DNA from: G963665495 sp963667575
GTDB lineage: Bacteria > Desulfobacterota > Desulfovibrionia > Desulfovibrionales > Desulfovibrionaceae
Length of the DNA stretch: 64,000 bases
Assembly (NCBI GenBank): GCA_963667575.2
Contig: CAXXHY010000010.1
Span: forward strand, 124,001-188,000
Reading direction: 5' to 3'
Positions 1 to 7,957 of the stretch are shown piece after piece. The translations under genes were made by a program, and so were the position numbers. The notes under the pieces were generated by a model. It made no database searches and was not told the DNA's origin. It saw only the letters and a list, made by a program, of their open reading frames with translations. Every line of letters starts with the position of its first letter. The first letter of the stretch is position 1.

Positions 1-317
1 CACTTGCTGTACATGTGAGATCGATCATATCAAAGACTTTTCATAAAGAAAATCCTGGATATTCGGGATATAGCGGCATTTGGCGATCTGCAGCAGTTAT
101 TGAAAGTCTCAGGATGGAAGGCAGTTGCCTGATCAGGATGGAAGCATGCGGCTTGATGGTTTGCACTATGTGACAAAATTGTAATTTTAGATAAAAAATG
201 AAGTAACAGTTTAAGGTTGTTTCCAAAAATTGTCGGAAGATGGTTTGCTTTTTGGCTGTAACTCTTTATAACCCAAACGCAAGGATACATCATTAGTAAC
301 AGGGACGTCTCTGTAGT
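1..317. other. Left-edge non-coding stretch upstream of the diguanylate cyclase
   Basis: I see no convincing gene here. The third forward frame is open from the left edge to a TGA near 171-173 and could be the last ~56 codons of a gene that begins outside the window, but the peptide has no recognisable motif. From about 174 on the DNA is AT-richer and presumably carries the promoter of the gene starting at 318. The overlapping reverse-strand reading frames look like chance. Confidence 0.4.
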
Positions 318-1841
318 ATGAGTCATGACGATAAAATTTTCGGCAGTATAAAGACGGGCGGATTCGATAATGTGGGGCGCGAATATGCGCTTGGGAGCAA
401 TCCGGCTTTACTTTCTTCCATAGCCCGCGGGGCTGAAGAGCTGACCTCCGGCAAGGGATGGCCGGACGGCGTGAACGACCTGCTCGCCGATCTCGGGATT
501 ATTACCGGAGTCAGCAGAGTGTGGATTTTCCAGGTTTTCGAGCTGACTGACGACTATATCATTCAGGATTATACCTTCGAATGGGCCAAGCGTCCGGAGT
601 TCGTCCAACTCGGTATGCCCACGTTCAGCATGTTCAAAACCGCCATTGACACGGAAGCTTACCGAAAACTCATTGAAAGCCGCAAAAGAGGGGAATGGCA
701 AAAGGTGCTTACCCGGCATCTGGGCTCCGGTTTTTTGCGGAATTCCCAGGAGCAGCAGCATATTTTATCCATGCTGACCATTTCGATCATGGTTGAAGGC
801 GAATGGTGGGGGACATTGGGGTTTGATGACTGCGAAAGGGAATACGACTGGTCGGATGTGGAGATCGGCTTGCTCCGGACAGCCGCTTTTTTGATTTCGA
901 GCGCTGTCTTGCGGGATAGATTGAGTGCAAAACGCAGGCAATTTGCAATCATGAGGCAACTGTCCGATACCAGCACATGGGAGTATGATTTTCAAACCGG
1001 TCATCTTTGGACGTCACCGGAATTGATTCATACGTATGGTCCCGCCACTGAAAATCTTCGCTATTCCTTGACTGGAGCCATGAAACTGCTTCATCCGTTA
1101 GACCGTATGAGCATGATCGACGCGTTGCATGTGTTTTTGGACAGCAATATGACCGAGTTTCGTCGGGACACGCGTATTCTTACCGACTGCGGAACCTACC
1201 GCTGGGTCGAGCTGCTGGGAAAGCTCCATCGCAACAGTGCAGGAAGACCCGTCCAGTTCGCAGGTATAGCCGTAGATATCAGCCACAGAAAAATGGAAGA
1301 ACAACGGCTTTTGGTGGAAGCCACTACGGATCCGCTTACGGGGATCATGAACCGCCGGATGTTTGAACGCGAGATGTGGAACGTTATCAAACGATTGCGC
1401 GAGCCTGGCGCAGGACCTGTATCGCTTTTTATGGTCGATCTGGACAAATTTAAAGATGTCAATGACACTTACGGACATGGGGCCGGTGACCTTGTCCTGA
1501 AGCGCTTTGTCCAATTATGCCGCCAGTTGCTTCGAAAAGAGGATATTTTCGGCAGATTGGGGGGCGACGAGTTTTGCATTGTGCTCGAAAATACCCCCAG
1601 GGATCAGGCAGAGGGCATTGGAAGGCGCCTTATTGAAATGGTCAACCGCGAGTCATTGGACCTTGAAAATTCTTCGGTTGCTTTTACCGTCAGTATCGGA
1701 CTGGTGACCAGCAAAGACATGTTCGCAACTCCGACACAATTGCTGGATCGCGCCGATACGGTGCTTTACTGGGCTAAAAGTTCCGGACGCAACAGGCTTG
1801 CAGTGGAAGAGGACAGATCTTTTTGTTGCTCTCCTAAGTAG
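318..1841 (+). CDS. GAF-PAS-GGDEF diguanylate cyclase
   Basis: A cytosolic signalling enzyme expected to condense two GTP into cyclic-di-GMP. The 507-residue product has a GAF-like domain (about 30-200), a PAS/PAC segment (about 215-335) and a C-terminal GGDEF domain that opens with DPLTGIMNRR. The catalytic loop reads GGDEF exactly (about 414-418), so the enzyme should be active. An RKED sequence lies five residues before it, which is the usual inhibitory I-site (RxxD) for product feedback. No membrane segment or signal peptide is seen, so the input is probably intracellular. There is no EAL domain. The ATG at 318 has only a weak ribosome-binding site. The following unknown gene may be co-transcribed. 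Confidence 0.93.
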   Translation: MSHDDKIFGSIKTGGFDNVGREYALGSNPALLSSIARGAEELTSGKGWPDGVNDLLADLGIITGVSRVWIFQVFELTDDYIIQDYTFEWAKRPEFVQLGMPTFSMFKTAIDTEAYRKLIESRKRGEWQKVLTRHLGSGFLRNSQEQQHILSMLTISIMVEGEWWGTLGFDDCEREYDWSDVEIGLLRTAAFLISSAVLRDRLSAKRRQFAIMRQLSDTSTWEYDFQTGHLWTSPELIHTYGPATENLRYSLTGAMKLLHPLDRMSMIDALHVFLDSNMTEFRRDTRILTDCGTYRWVELLGKLHRNSAGRPVQFAGIAVDISHRKMEEQRLLVEATTDPLTGIMNRRMFEREMWNVIKRLREPGAGPVSLFMVDLDKFKDVNDTYGHGAGDLVLKRFVQLCRQLLRKEDIFGRLGGDEFCIVLENTPRDQAEGIGRRLIEMVNRESLDLENSSVAFTVSIGLVTSKDMFATPTQLLDRADTVLYWAKSSGRNRLAVEEDRSFCCSPK

Positions 1842-1956
1842 CAGGCAATGCAGAAAGCATTGTAATTGAAAAAACAAGAGCAAGCTCTGCAGAAACAACC
1901 TGATCGATGGTGTGTTTTTGTTCAATACATTTTTGGCAATGGAGGAGAAGCACCTA

Positions 1957-2421
1957 ATGCCAACAGAACCCACTGATGATAATCCGGTCTGGATACAAGA
2001 GTTGAATGAAGTGGAGAAATCGACCCAGGCGATTCCCACTGCAGGCTCATTGTTCCTCGATAAATATTTTGATGTAGACACATCGGATGCGGATGAGGGG
2101 GAACTCTCTCCCAATGAGACGTCCTGTTCTGATGAACAGGAAAAAAAGATGAAAAGTTTGAAAAAGAACATCAAGGAACTGGCAGATCGGGTTGACGCCC
2201 TTGAAGAGACGGCATGGCTGGACGTACCTGAAGGTGAAGATCCTGTGGGAACTTTGTTGAGCCGGATTGCCTTGAAAGACAAAAAAAGAACATTCAAACT
2301 GATTTACGGCATCGTCAAGGAATACGCCGGGTCGCAGAATGCGGACCCCGCCCGTATTCCTGTACTGTTTCGCGAGTTGTTTGAAATGTGTGTCACTGGT
2401 GATGTACGTAAAAAAGATTGA
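1957..2421 (+). CDS. Hypothetical acidic coiled-coil protein
   Basis: A 154-residue protein I do not recognise. I chose the ATG at 1957 because GGAGGAG lies 9 bases before it; the frame stays open further upstream without a comparable site. The N-terminal third is acidic and low in complexity. A heptad-like, lysine- and glutamate-rich coiled coil follows (about 65-90, KKMKSLKKNIKELADRVDALEE), then a compact C-terminal part. It has no signal peptide or membrane segment. It lies 115 bases after the diguanylate cyclase on the same strand and converges on a receiver-Hpt gene, so a signalling role is possible but not shown. Confidence 0.7.
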   Translation: MPTEPTDDNPVWIQELNEVEKSTQAIPTAGSLFLDKYFDVDTSDADEGELSPNETSCSDEQEKKMKSLKKNIKELADRVDALEETAWLDVPEGEDPVGTLLSRIALKDKKRTFKLIYGIVKEYAGSQNADPARIPVLFRELFEMCVTGDVRKKD

Positions 2422-2443
2422 TTCGTTGGCGCGCTGGTGAACC

Positions 2444-3274
2444 TCAATTCAACTCGTCATTCAAACGGGCGAGTAAATTTTCCAAAGTTTTTAGAAAATT
2501 ATGATAACTTGACCTGATACCTTCAGCATTTTTTGTGCGGGCGTTCAGGCAAAGCATTTTGGCAGCGCTCATGCATTGCTGAGCTCCTACCGTTCCCAAC
2601 GAACTGGCGAGATTGTGGGCGGTGATTTCAACTGTCTTGAAATCATCAGTATCCACCGCATCGGCTATTATCCTATGCTTTTGCGGAAGCAGGTCACGAA
2701 TTTTACGGAGCAGATCCAGATAGAGTTCTTCCGCACCCGCCAGTCGCTCCAGGGCGGCTTTTTTGTCCAGAATCTCCGGAGGAGTCTGGTTGTCTATGAT
2801 TTTTGTAGTTTCACACACCATATGCTCAGATTGCTTTTTGATTGATTGTAGAATGTCGGCAAGGATGTCGAAATCCAGGGGTTTTTGAAGGAGCTCGTGC
2901 ATGCCGATTTTGGACGCGAGTTTGCGCAACAGGCTGGACGGATGGGAGCTGATGCCGATGACCGGCAGAGACTGGTCGCAAGTGTCGGAAAGTCCGGACC
3001 GGAGACGGCGACATACTTCAAAACCGTCCACCATCGGCATTTCCAGGTCAAGCAGGGCGCAATCAAACTGCGAATTTTGCAGCGTCTGCAGTGCTTCGTT
3101 TCCGTTGTGCGTTACGGTGACGTCATATCCATAGCGCTGCAGCATTTCTTTGATTGTAAGCGAAGTTACGGGGCAGTCTTCGGCCAGTAGAATACGCTGA
3201 CAACTTTTTTCGTTCAATGCTGCGGGGCTGATGCTTTTGTTTGCGTTTTGAAAAAGGTTTTTTGATATGGACAT
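2444..3274 (-). CDS. Response regulator with C-terminal Hpt domain
   Basis: A phosphorelay protein of 276 residues. The receiver domain (about 27-145) has the acidic pair AED, the phospho-acceptor Asp76 in LLDLEMP and the conserved Lys131 in QKP. A short linker leads to an Hpt domain (about 172-270) whose phospho-histidine is His220 in AHNLASSLG. There is no DNA-binding output domain, so the protein should shuttle phosphate between Asp and His like a phosphorelay intermediate. I start it at the ATG at 3274, preceded by GGAG six bases upstream; a TTG at 3292 is also in frame. It lies 43 bases downstream of sixA on the same strand, which matters because SixA-type enzymes act on Hpt phospho-histidine. 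Confidence 0.9.
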   Translation of the reverse strand: MSISKNLFQNANKSISPAALNEKSCQRILLAEDCPVTSLTIKEMLQRYGYDVTVTHNGNEALQTLQNSQFDCALLDLEMPMVDGFEVCRRLRSGLSDTCDQSLPVIGISSHPSSLLRKLASKIGMHELLQKPLDFDILADILQSIKKQSEHMVCETTKIIDNQTPPEILDKKAALERLAGAEELYLDLLRKIRDLLPQKHRIIADAVDTDDFKTVEITAHNLASSLGTVGAQQCMSAAKMLCLNARTKNAEGIRSSYHNFLKTLENLLARLNDELN

Positions 3275-3317
3275 TTGATACTCCAACGTCAATTGCCTGC
3301 AATTCTGCTACGTATTT

Positions 3318-3809
3318 TTATATGCCTGAAAGGAGCTTGAGTTGTCCTGGAGTCAGATACCAGAGCAAGGTTCCTGCCGGGCGTTCGAAATTCAAGACTT
3401 CCAGCCGCATCAGGCCGGCGTTTTCTATCTGAATGGCTGCCTTGCAATGATCAGTGATCAGCATGGAAGCCACTTCTCCCAAGTGGGGCAGATGCCCCGC
3501 GATCAAAACGCGTTGCCAGGTGGTCCGCTCCTGCAGCAATTCGAAAAGAGCTGTGGGCGGGGCCATGGCTTTCACAACCTCTGTCACCAGAATGGCTTTT
3601 TCCGGATAGCCCGTACAGTGTGCTATAATGTGTGCGGACTCATAGGAACGCGTTTTAGGGCTGCACAGGATGGCGTCAAAGTCGGCTCCCATTCTGCGCA
3701 GGGCAACGCCGGTACGCTCGACCTGATCATATCCCACCGGACTGAGCGGCTGCTCAGGTTCCAGTTCTTTCGAGAGGCAAATGCCATGTTGCATCAGAAA
3801 AAGTTCCAT
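3318..3809 (-). CDS. sixA: SixA-type phosphohistidine phosphatase
   Basis: A 163-residue histidine-phosphatase-superfamily protein, the usual SixA length. The catalytic histidine is His8, but the family RHG motif reads QHG. The SPxxR element (Ser50-Pro51, Arg54) and the second catalytic histidine (His106, in AGHLPHLG) are present. In E. coli SixA removes phosphate from the Hpt domain of ArcB. Here the gene is immediately upstream of a receiver-Hpt gene, so that protein is the obvious candidate substrate. The start at 3809 has GGAG seven bases before it; the open frame continues upstream to about 3935 but that part looks non-coding. The Arg-to-Gln change may be tolerated in this subfamily; I cannot check. 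Confidence 0.85.
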   Translation of the reverse strand: MELFLMQHGICLSKELEPEQPLSPVGYDQVERTGVALRRMGADFDAILCSPKTRSYESAHIIAHCTGYPEKAILVTEVVKAMAPPTALFELLQERTTWQRVLIAGHLPHLGEVASMLITDHCKAAIQIENAGLMRLEVLNFERPAGTLLWYLTPGQLKLLSGI

Positions 3810-4103
3810 TTCCGTTCTCCAATCCACTGAAGGATCTCGCCCTGGTGCAGATGCGAACATCAGGAGAGGTGTGTTCGTTAACTGAAAATTTTGCTGCAAC
3901 CTATCAGACGGGCTTTTGACGGGCAAGTGCGACATGGATTTTTATCGGTAAATAGGTATTTAATATAACTCGTTGTAATAAGGACAAAGAAGATACTTGG
4001 CGATATTTTTGCATAACATGTGCAAGAAAAATTTGACCGTCAAACAACCGGTCGGAAAAAAGAAGTCTCGTACAAAATACCAGCAAATCAGGAGATAAAG
4101 CTC

Positions 4104-5021
4104 ATGTCTGTAAAGGCGATTGCGGCGGCGATTTTTTTAACGGGTTTGTTCTTCGTGGCAACCGCCTATGCGCAGCAGGAGACGGGCTACGTACAACAAT
4201 TTGAAAATGGAAGTATTGATTGGAGCAACGGCAAGGTGACGGCAAAAGGTATAGGTGCGCCACCCGCGAATGCCACCAATGTAGCCCAGGCCCGCGCCAT
4301 GGGCTTGCGTGCCGCCACAGTCGTTGCCAGGCGTAATCTGCTGGAACTTCTGAAGGGCGTGCAGATCGATTCGACCACCGATGTTCAAAACTATATTGTT
4401 TCAAATGACGCTGTGTTATCAAGCGTACGTGGTTTTCTCAAAAGCGCGCAGGTATTGGATACGGGCTACATGTCCGACGGATCTGTGGAAGTTACCGTGG
4501 GGATGGATCTGCACGGCGGATTGTCCGAGAAATTGCTGGCCGGGAGTCAGATGGCCATCAATGGGCCGCTGGGTCCGGTGGAAGGCTCCAACGGCGTAAA
4601 AGGCTATCGTCCGCCAAAGATGCCTTCGCGTCCGGCCCTGCCGGATGACGTGGGCAGCGTCCAGGTAGCCTCTTTGGGGGGAGCCTACACGGGGTTGATA
4701 ATCAATGCGCAGGGGCTTGGAGTCAAACCGGCACTGAGTCCGCGTATTCTGGATGAAAACGGCACTGAGGTTTACGGTTCGTCCAAGGTGGACAGACAAT
4801 ACGCCATCAGTCAGGGGATGGTCGGATACGCCAAAAGTATAGCATCCGCGCAGCAGAATCCGCGAGTGGCGCCCAATCCGGTGGAGATAAAAGCCCTGCG
4901 CGCCACCGGGCGGGCTGGAACAGATATCATTGTGGACAATGAAAGTGCCGCGTTGATTCGAAATTTGAGCAAAACGCAGAATTTCCTTGAAAAATGTCGG
5001 GTCATGGTGGTTCTGGACTGA
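4104..5021 (+). CDS. Exported LPP20-like protein
   Basis: A 305-residue exported protein. Residues 1-22 form a clear Sec signal peptide ending around AYA-QQ. There is no lipobox cysteine, so it is probably periplasmic or outer-membrane associated. Residues about 50-150 (ARAMGLRAATVVARRNLLEL and the segment after) resemble the LPP20/FlgP-type fold, known from outer-membrane lipoproteins and flagellar basal accessory proteins. The start ATG at 4104 has GGAG at 4091-4094. It is the first gene of a three-gene operon of exported proteins with gaps of 47 and 28 bases. No flagellar gene is nearby, so a link to motility is only a family-level guess. Confidence 0.75.
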   Translation: MSVKAIAAAIFLTGLFFVATAYAQQETGYVQQFENGSIDWSNGKVTAKGIGAPPANATNVAQARAMGLRAATVVARRNLLELLKGVQIDSTTDVQNYIVSNDAVLSSVRGFLKSAQVLDTGYMSDGSVEVTVGMDLHGGLSEKLLAGSQMAINGPLGPVEGSNGVKGYRPPKMPSRPALPDDVGSVQVASLGGAYTGLIINAQGLGVKPALSPRILDENGTEVYGSSKVDRQYAISQGMVGYAKSIASAQQNPRVAPNPVEIKALRATGRAGTDIIVDNESAALIRNLSKTQNFLEKCRVMVVLD

Positions 5022-5068
5022 TTGGTCCCGGAACTTTGCCCTGAGAATTACGCAAGAGGAGAAGAAAT

Positions 5069-6253
5069 ATGGGGAGCACACAAACGCGGGCACGCCTGAT
5101 CATCTGCATGCTGTGCGCTGTTTTCGTACTGGCGGGATGTGGCAAGGAACCGCGGGTTCCCTCCGGATCCATGGATACGCCTGAACATCATTATCGTACG
5201 GGCATGCATTTCCTGGACAAGAAAGATCCCGTACGGGCCACCCAGGCCTTTGACAAGGCTTTGGAACTGGATCCGGATTACGGCCCGGCCCTGGCCGGCA
5301 AAGGACTGGCCAAAGCCATGCAGGGCGATGACAGCGCTTCCCTGGACCAGATCGAAGACGGTGAGGACGAAGCCCGGACTCCGGACCAGGAACTGCGTTC
5401 TCACATAGCCAAGATCAGGGCATACACCGCATTGGCCGCCAAGGGAAAAATGGATGCCGAAGAGCTGGTGGAAGAAACCGAAGATGTTTTTGACGATGCC
5501 ATGGATCTGGTGGACGATGACCCCAAACTCGAAAATCCGGCCTTGTATTACTACCAGGGCGAAGCCTACCTTCAGGCTCTGCGGTTTGACCGCGCCGAAG
5601 ATATGTTTGACCGGACCGTGCGTTTGAATCGCGGTATGGAAGATCAGGCCAAGCAACGCTGGGAACTCGTGCAAAAAGTCAGGCGCGCCGAACCCGAGTC
5701 GTTGATAGGCAAACGTATCGCCTTGATGGATGAGGTCTCCAGGGCGGATATGGCTGCATTGCTCACAGAAGAACTTGGTTTTGAACGCTTTTTTTCCCGT
5801 ACTCAGGAGATAGCAGACGGTTCGTTCAAAAGTCCGGACGCCGTTTCACAAAGCTCCGAGGTGCCCTCGGCTCGGGATGTTTCCAGCCATCCGCTGCAAC
5901 AGGATATCGACATCGTGATTTCCTACGGCGTCAGAGGCCTGCAGCCTTATCCTGACGGCACTTTTCGTCCGAATCAGGCCTTGAGCAAGGCGGAAGTGGC
6001 TATGATTCTGGAGGATATATTTGCCAGGGCCACCAATGATCCCGGACTGTATACGCGCTTCATAGGACAGGCCAGTCCTTTCAGCGACGTTCGTGCCGAC
6101 CTGCCTTATTTTAACGCCGTAATGCTCTGTACGACGCGTGGCGTATTGGATACGGGGGTTCGTAGTGGCAGTTTCGGGCCGCTGTCTCCGGTCTCCGGGG
6201 TTGATGCGGTGCTTGCCATCAGAAAATTGAAGTCCGAGTTGCCCGCTTTTTAA
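5069..6253 (+). CDS. TPR lipoprotein with C-terminal SLH-like domain
   Basis: A 394-residue lipoprotein. The signal peptide ends in the lipobox LAGC with Cys24 as the predicted acylated residue. Tetratricopeptide-like helices follow (about 40-215, e.g. ATQAFDKALELDPDYGPALA and a second unit near 155-190). The C-terminal half (about 290-390) has the hallmark of an S-layer homology domain: YPDGTFRPNQALSKAEVAMI. SLH domains usually bind cell-wall polymers in Gram-positive or didermic bacteria, so their pairing with a lipid anchor is unusual. The start has AGAGGAG at a good distance. It is the middle gene of the exported-protein operon and probably a scaffold in the envelope. Confidence 0.8.
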   Translation: MGSTQTRARLIICMLCAVFVLAGCGKEPRVPSGSMDTPEHHYRTGMHFLDKKDPVRATQAFDKALELDPDYGPALAGKGLAKAMQGDDSASLDQIEDGEDEARTPDQELRSHIAKIRAYTALAAKGKMDAEELVEETEDVFDDAMDLVDDDPKLENPALYYYQGEAYLQALRFDRAEDMFDRTVRLNRGMEDQAKQRWELVQKVRRAEPESLIGKRIALMDEVSRADMAALLTEELGFERFFSRTQEIADGSFKSPDAVSQSSEVPSARDVSSHPLQQDIDIVISYGVRGLQPYPDGTFRPNQALSKAEVAMILEDIFARATNDPGLYTRFIGQASPFSDVRADLPYFNAVMLCTTRGVLDTGVRSGSFGPLSPVSGVDAVLAIRKLKSELPAF

Positions 6254-6281
6254 TGCAATCTGAACGTGAAGAGAGTTGACG

Positions 6282-7205
6282 ATGAGCTATTCCGGGAGGA
6301 AGTGCGCTGCCGTATCTGCCGTAGTGTTCGCCTGCCTGTTGCTGTTGGCCGCGCAGGGGCTGTGCGAAATGATCCAAGCTCCGGTGGTGTCTCAGCCGGG
6401 AGAAAACCTGCAGCAGAGTGCGGAGCGGGTCAAAAAACAGGCGCTTCAGGATGCGCTGTACAAGGCGGCGCTGGGGGTGCTGCCCGGCGGCAAGATTCCG
6501 GCAGGGCGTGAAAAAGCCCTGCACTCCCTGCTGAATTCGCGGCAGGAACAGTTTATCAGCATCGCGGAAGTCCTGGATCCGGGAGATTCCGGCGGATTGC
6601 TGGTTATGGACGTGAATATTGACACGAAAAGCCTTTCCGAAGCACTGCGTTTGTCCGGTTTTTATTATACATTGACCAAGAAACGTCCTTTTCAGTTGGA
6701 CTTGCAGGGGGCTTCGGCCGAGGACAAGCAGGAACTGGATGCACTCATGAGCAACAGCGGGCTGGAACCGTCCGTGGACGTAATGCCTGCACTCAAGCTG
6801 AGCAAGGAGCAGGGAACCTGGATTGCTTCATTGAACACCGGCTACGGGCAGTTCAGTGAACAGGGACCGCAGCTTGGGCCGCTGTGGACGAAAATCTGGG
6901 CGCATTATTTTGCCTCGGTGGCTCCACCTCAAAAAGAAGAAGCGCCGCAGAATGCCACAGCCAGTACGCAGACAGTCATAATCCGCGGATTCAGTTCGCC
7001 GGACAAGGTGTATGTGCTTGATAGCGTGTTCGGCAAATGGAAAAGTCTGGTATCAGGGTACAAACTGAAAAAAATCGATATGAACTCCCAGGGGATCGAA
7101 GGTGTCTGGGAAGTGCAGTTATATGATCGTAATTCTTTTGCAGATCGTCTGGAGGGATATATTGCCAATTCCGGACTGACGTTCGGATGGGATGGTGGGG
7201 AATAA
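6282..7205 (+). CDS. Hypothetical exported protein
   Basis: A 307-residue protein with a signal peptide (about 1-29, hydrophobic core VFACLLLLAA, probable cleavage near LCE). I do not recognise a named domain. The N-terminal portion has an amphipathic helical stretch rich in Gln/Ala/Lys (about 38-70), followed by alternating strand-like segments, and a C-terminal domain (about 225-305) that could be a small beta-sandwich. The start ATG at 6282 has GAGAG upstream; a TTG at 6276 is in frame. It ends the three-gene operon and is followed by a strong hairpin, which suggests that the operon stops here. Function unknown; probably envelope-related because of its partners. Confidence 0.7.
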   Translation: MSYSGRKCAAVSAVVFACLLLLAAQGLCEMIQAPVVSQPGENLQQSAERVKKQALQDALYKAALGVLPGGKIPAGREKALHSLLNSRQEQFISIAEVLDPGDSGGLLVMDVNIDTKSLSEALRLSGFYYTLTKKRPFQLDLQGASAEDKQELDALMSNSGLEPSVDVMPALKLSKEQGTWIASLNTGYGQFSEQGPQLGPLWTKIWAHYFASVAPPQKEEAPQNATASTQTVIIRGFSSPDKVYVLDSVFGKWKSLVSGYKLKKIDMNSQGIEGVWEVQLYDRNSFADRLEGYIANSGLTFGWDGGE

Positions 7206-7227
7206 CACAAGGCTCACAAACACGACA

Positions 7228-7256
7228 ACCCGAAACGGTTCCGGGCCGTTTCGGGT
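7228..7256. terminator. Hairpin terminator after the exported-protein operon
   Basis: An 11-base perfect inverted repeat, ACCCGAAACGG / CCGTTTCGGGT, with a 7-base loop. It lies between the operon ending at 7205 and the convergent tatA gene ending at 7292, so it could serve both directions. The T-tract on either side is poor. Confidence 0.6.
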
Positions 7257-7291
7257 GTTATAGCGTGCTGTAGCGGGTAATTCTGGCGAGT

Positions 7292-7495
7292 CTAAGCGTC
7301 GGATTCTTTTTTGGCCGGCTCGTCGTCTTTTTTAGGCGTTACATCAATTTCTTCAGGCTCAGATGTAGCCTTTTTGAAATTCCTGATGGCCTTGCCCATT
7401 CCTCCGCCAATTTCCGGCAATTTGTTGGCACCGAAAATTACAAGGACGATTCCAAGAATGAGCAACAGTTCCCAAATTCCGAGTCCTCCGATCAT
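7292..7495 (-). CDS. tatA: Twin-arginine translocase subunit TatA/E
   Basis: A 67-residue protein of the size and build of TatA: a short N-terminal membrane helix (GIWELLLILGIVLVIFG), the FG hinge, and an amphipathic helix (NKLPEIGGGMGKAIRNFKKA) followed by a charged tail. TatA forms the translocation pore for folded proteins exported with twin-arginine signals, such as periplasmic redox enzymes. The start at 7495 has GGAGG close upstream. The frame continues further upstream to 7552 but that extension would destroy the N-terminal membrane helix. No tatB or tatC lies in the window, so it is a stand-alone gene. Confidence 0.93.
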   Translation of the reverse strand: MIGGLGIWELLLILGIVLVIFGANKLPEIGGGMGKAIRNFKKATSEPEEIDVTPKKDDEPAKKESDA

Positions 7496-7957
7496 AAAAG
7501 CCTCCAAAAATAATGTACATAGGGCTATACGCGGGCTTGCGCCTTCGGTCAAGATTAAGCAACTGACTTACAGAATAGCACTTTTTTTTGCAACTCGCAT
7601 CTCCCCTTGTCGACAATAAAATTCATCAAATCAAGTGGTTACATTTTTATAAACAGAGAATGTCGAGAATATTTCCCGGTAAAGCAGTATCCCTGCTTTC
7701 CGTTTGTCGTTTTTTTGGCTAACAAGTCGTGCCTGATGGTTGCAGTTCCCATGCATATGGTACTGGACAGTACGCGTTTTCATCGGTAATGCAGCAGAAC
7801 TGCTATGAGAAATTTCATGCGGGTAGGGTTATGCAACTGCGACTGTGCGCAACAGTTCGCGGCTGGTTGGTAATTTGCTGGGCGGCAGGGGGCACCTAAG
7901 CGCAAATGGTGCGCCGTTAAACTGGGCCGCGATATTTTTCCATTGCTGGAGGACGAC
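7496..7957. other. Intergenic region between tatA and the S1 gene
   Basis: About 460 bases without a convincing gene. It lies between divergently transcribed tatA and the S1-domain gene and must hold both promoters. I see AT-rich stretches at 7620-7700 but no clear -35/-10 pair that I would defend, and no riboswitch-like structure. Confidence 0.4.
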
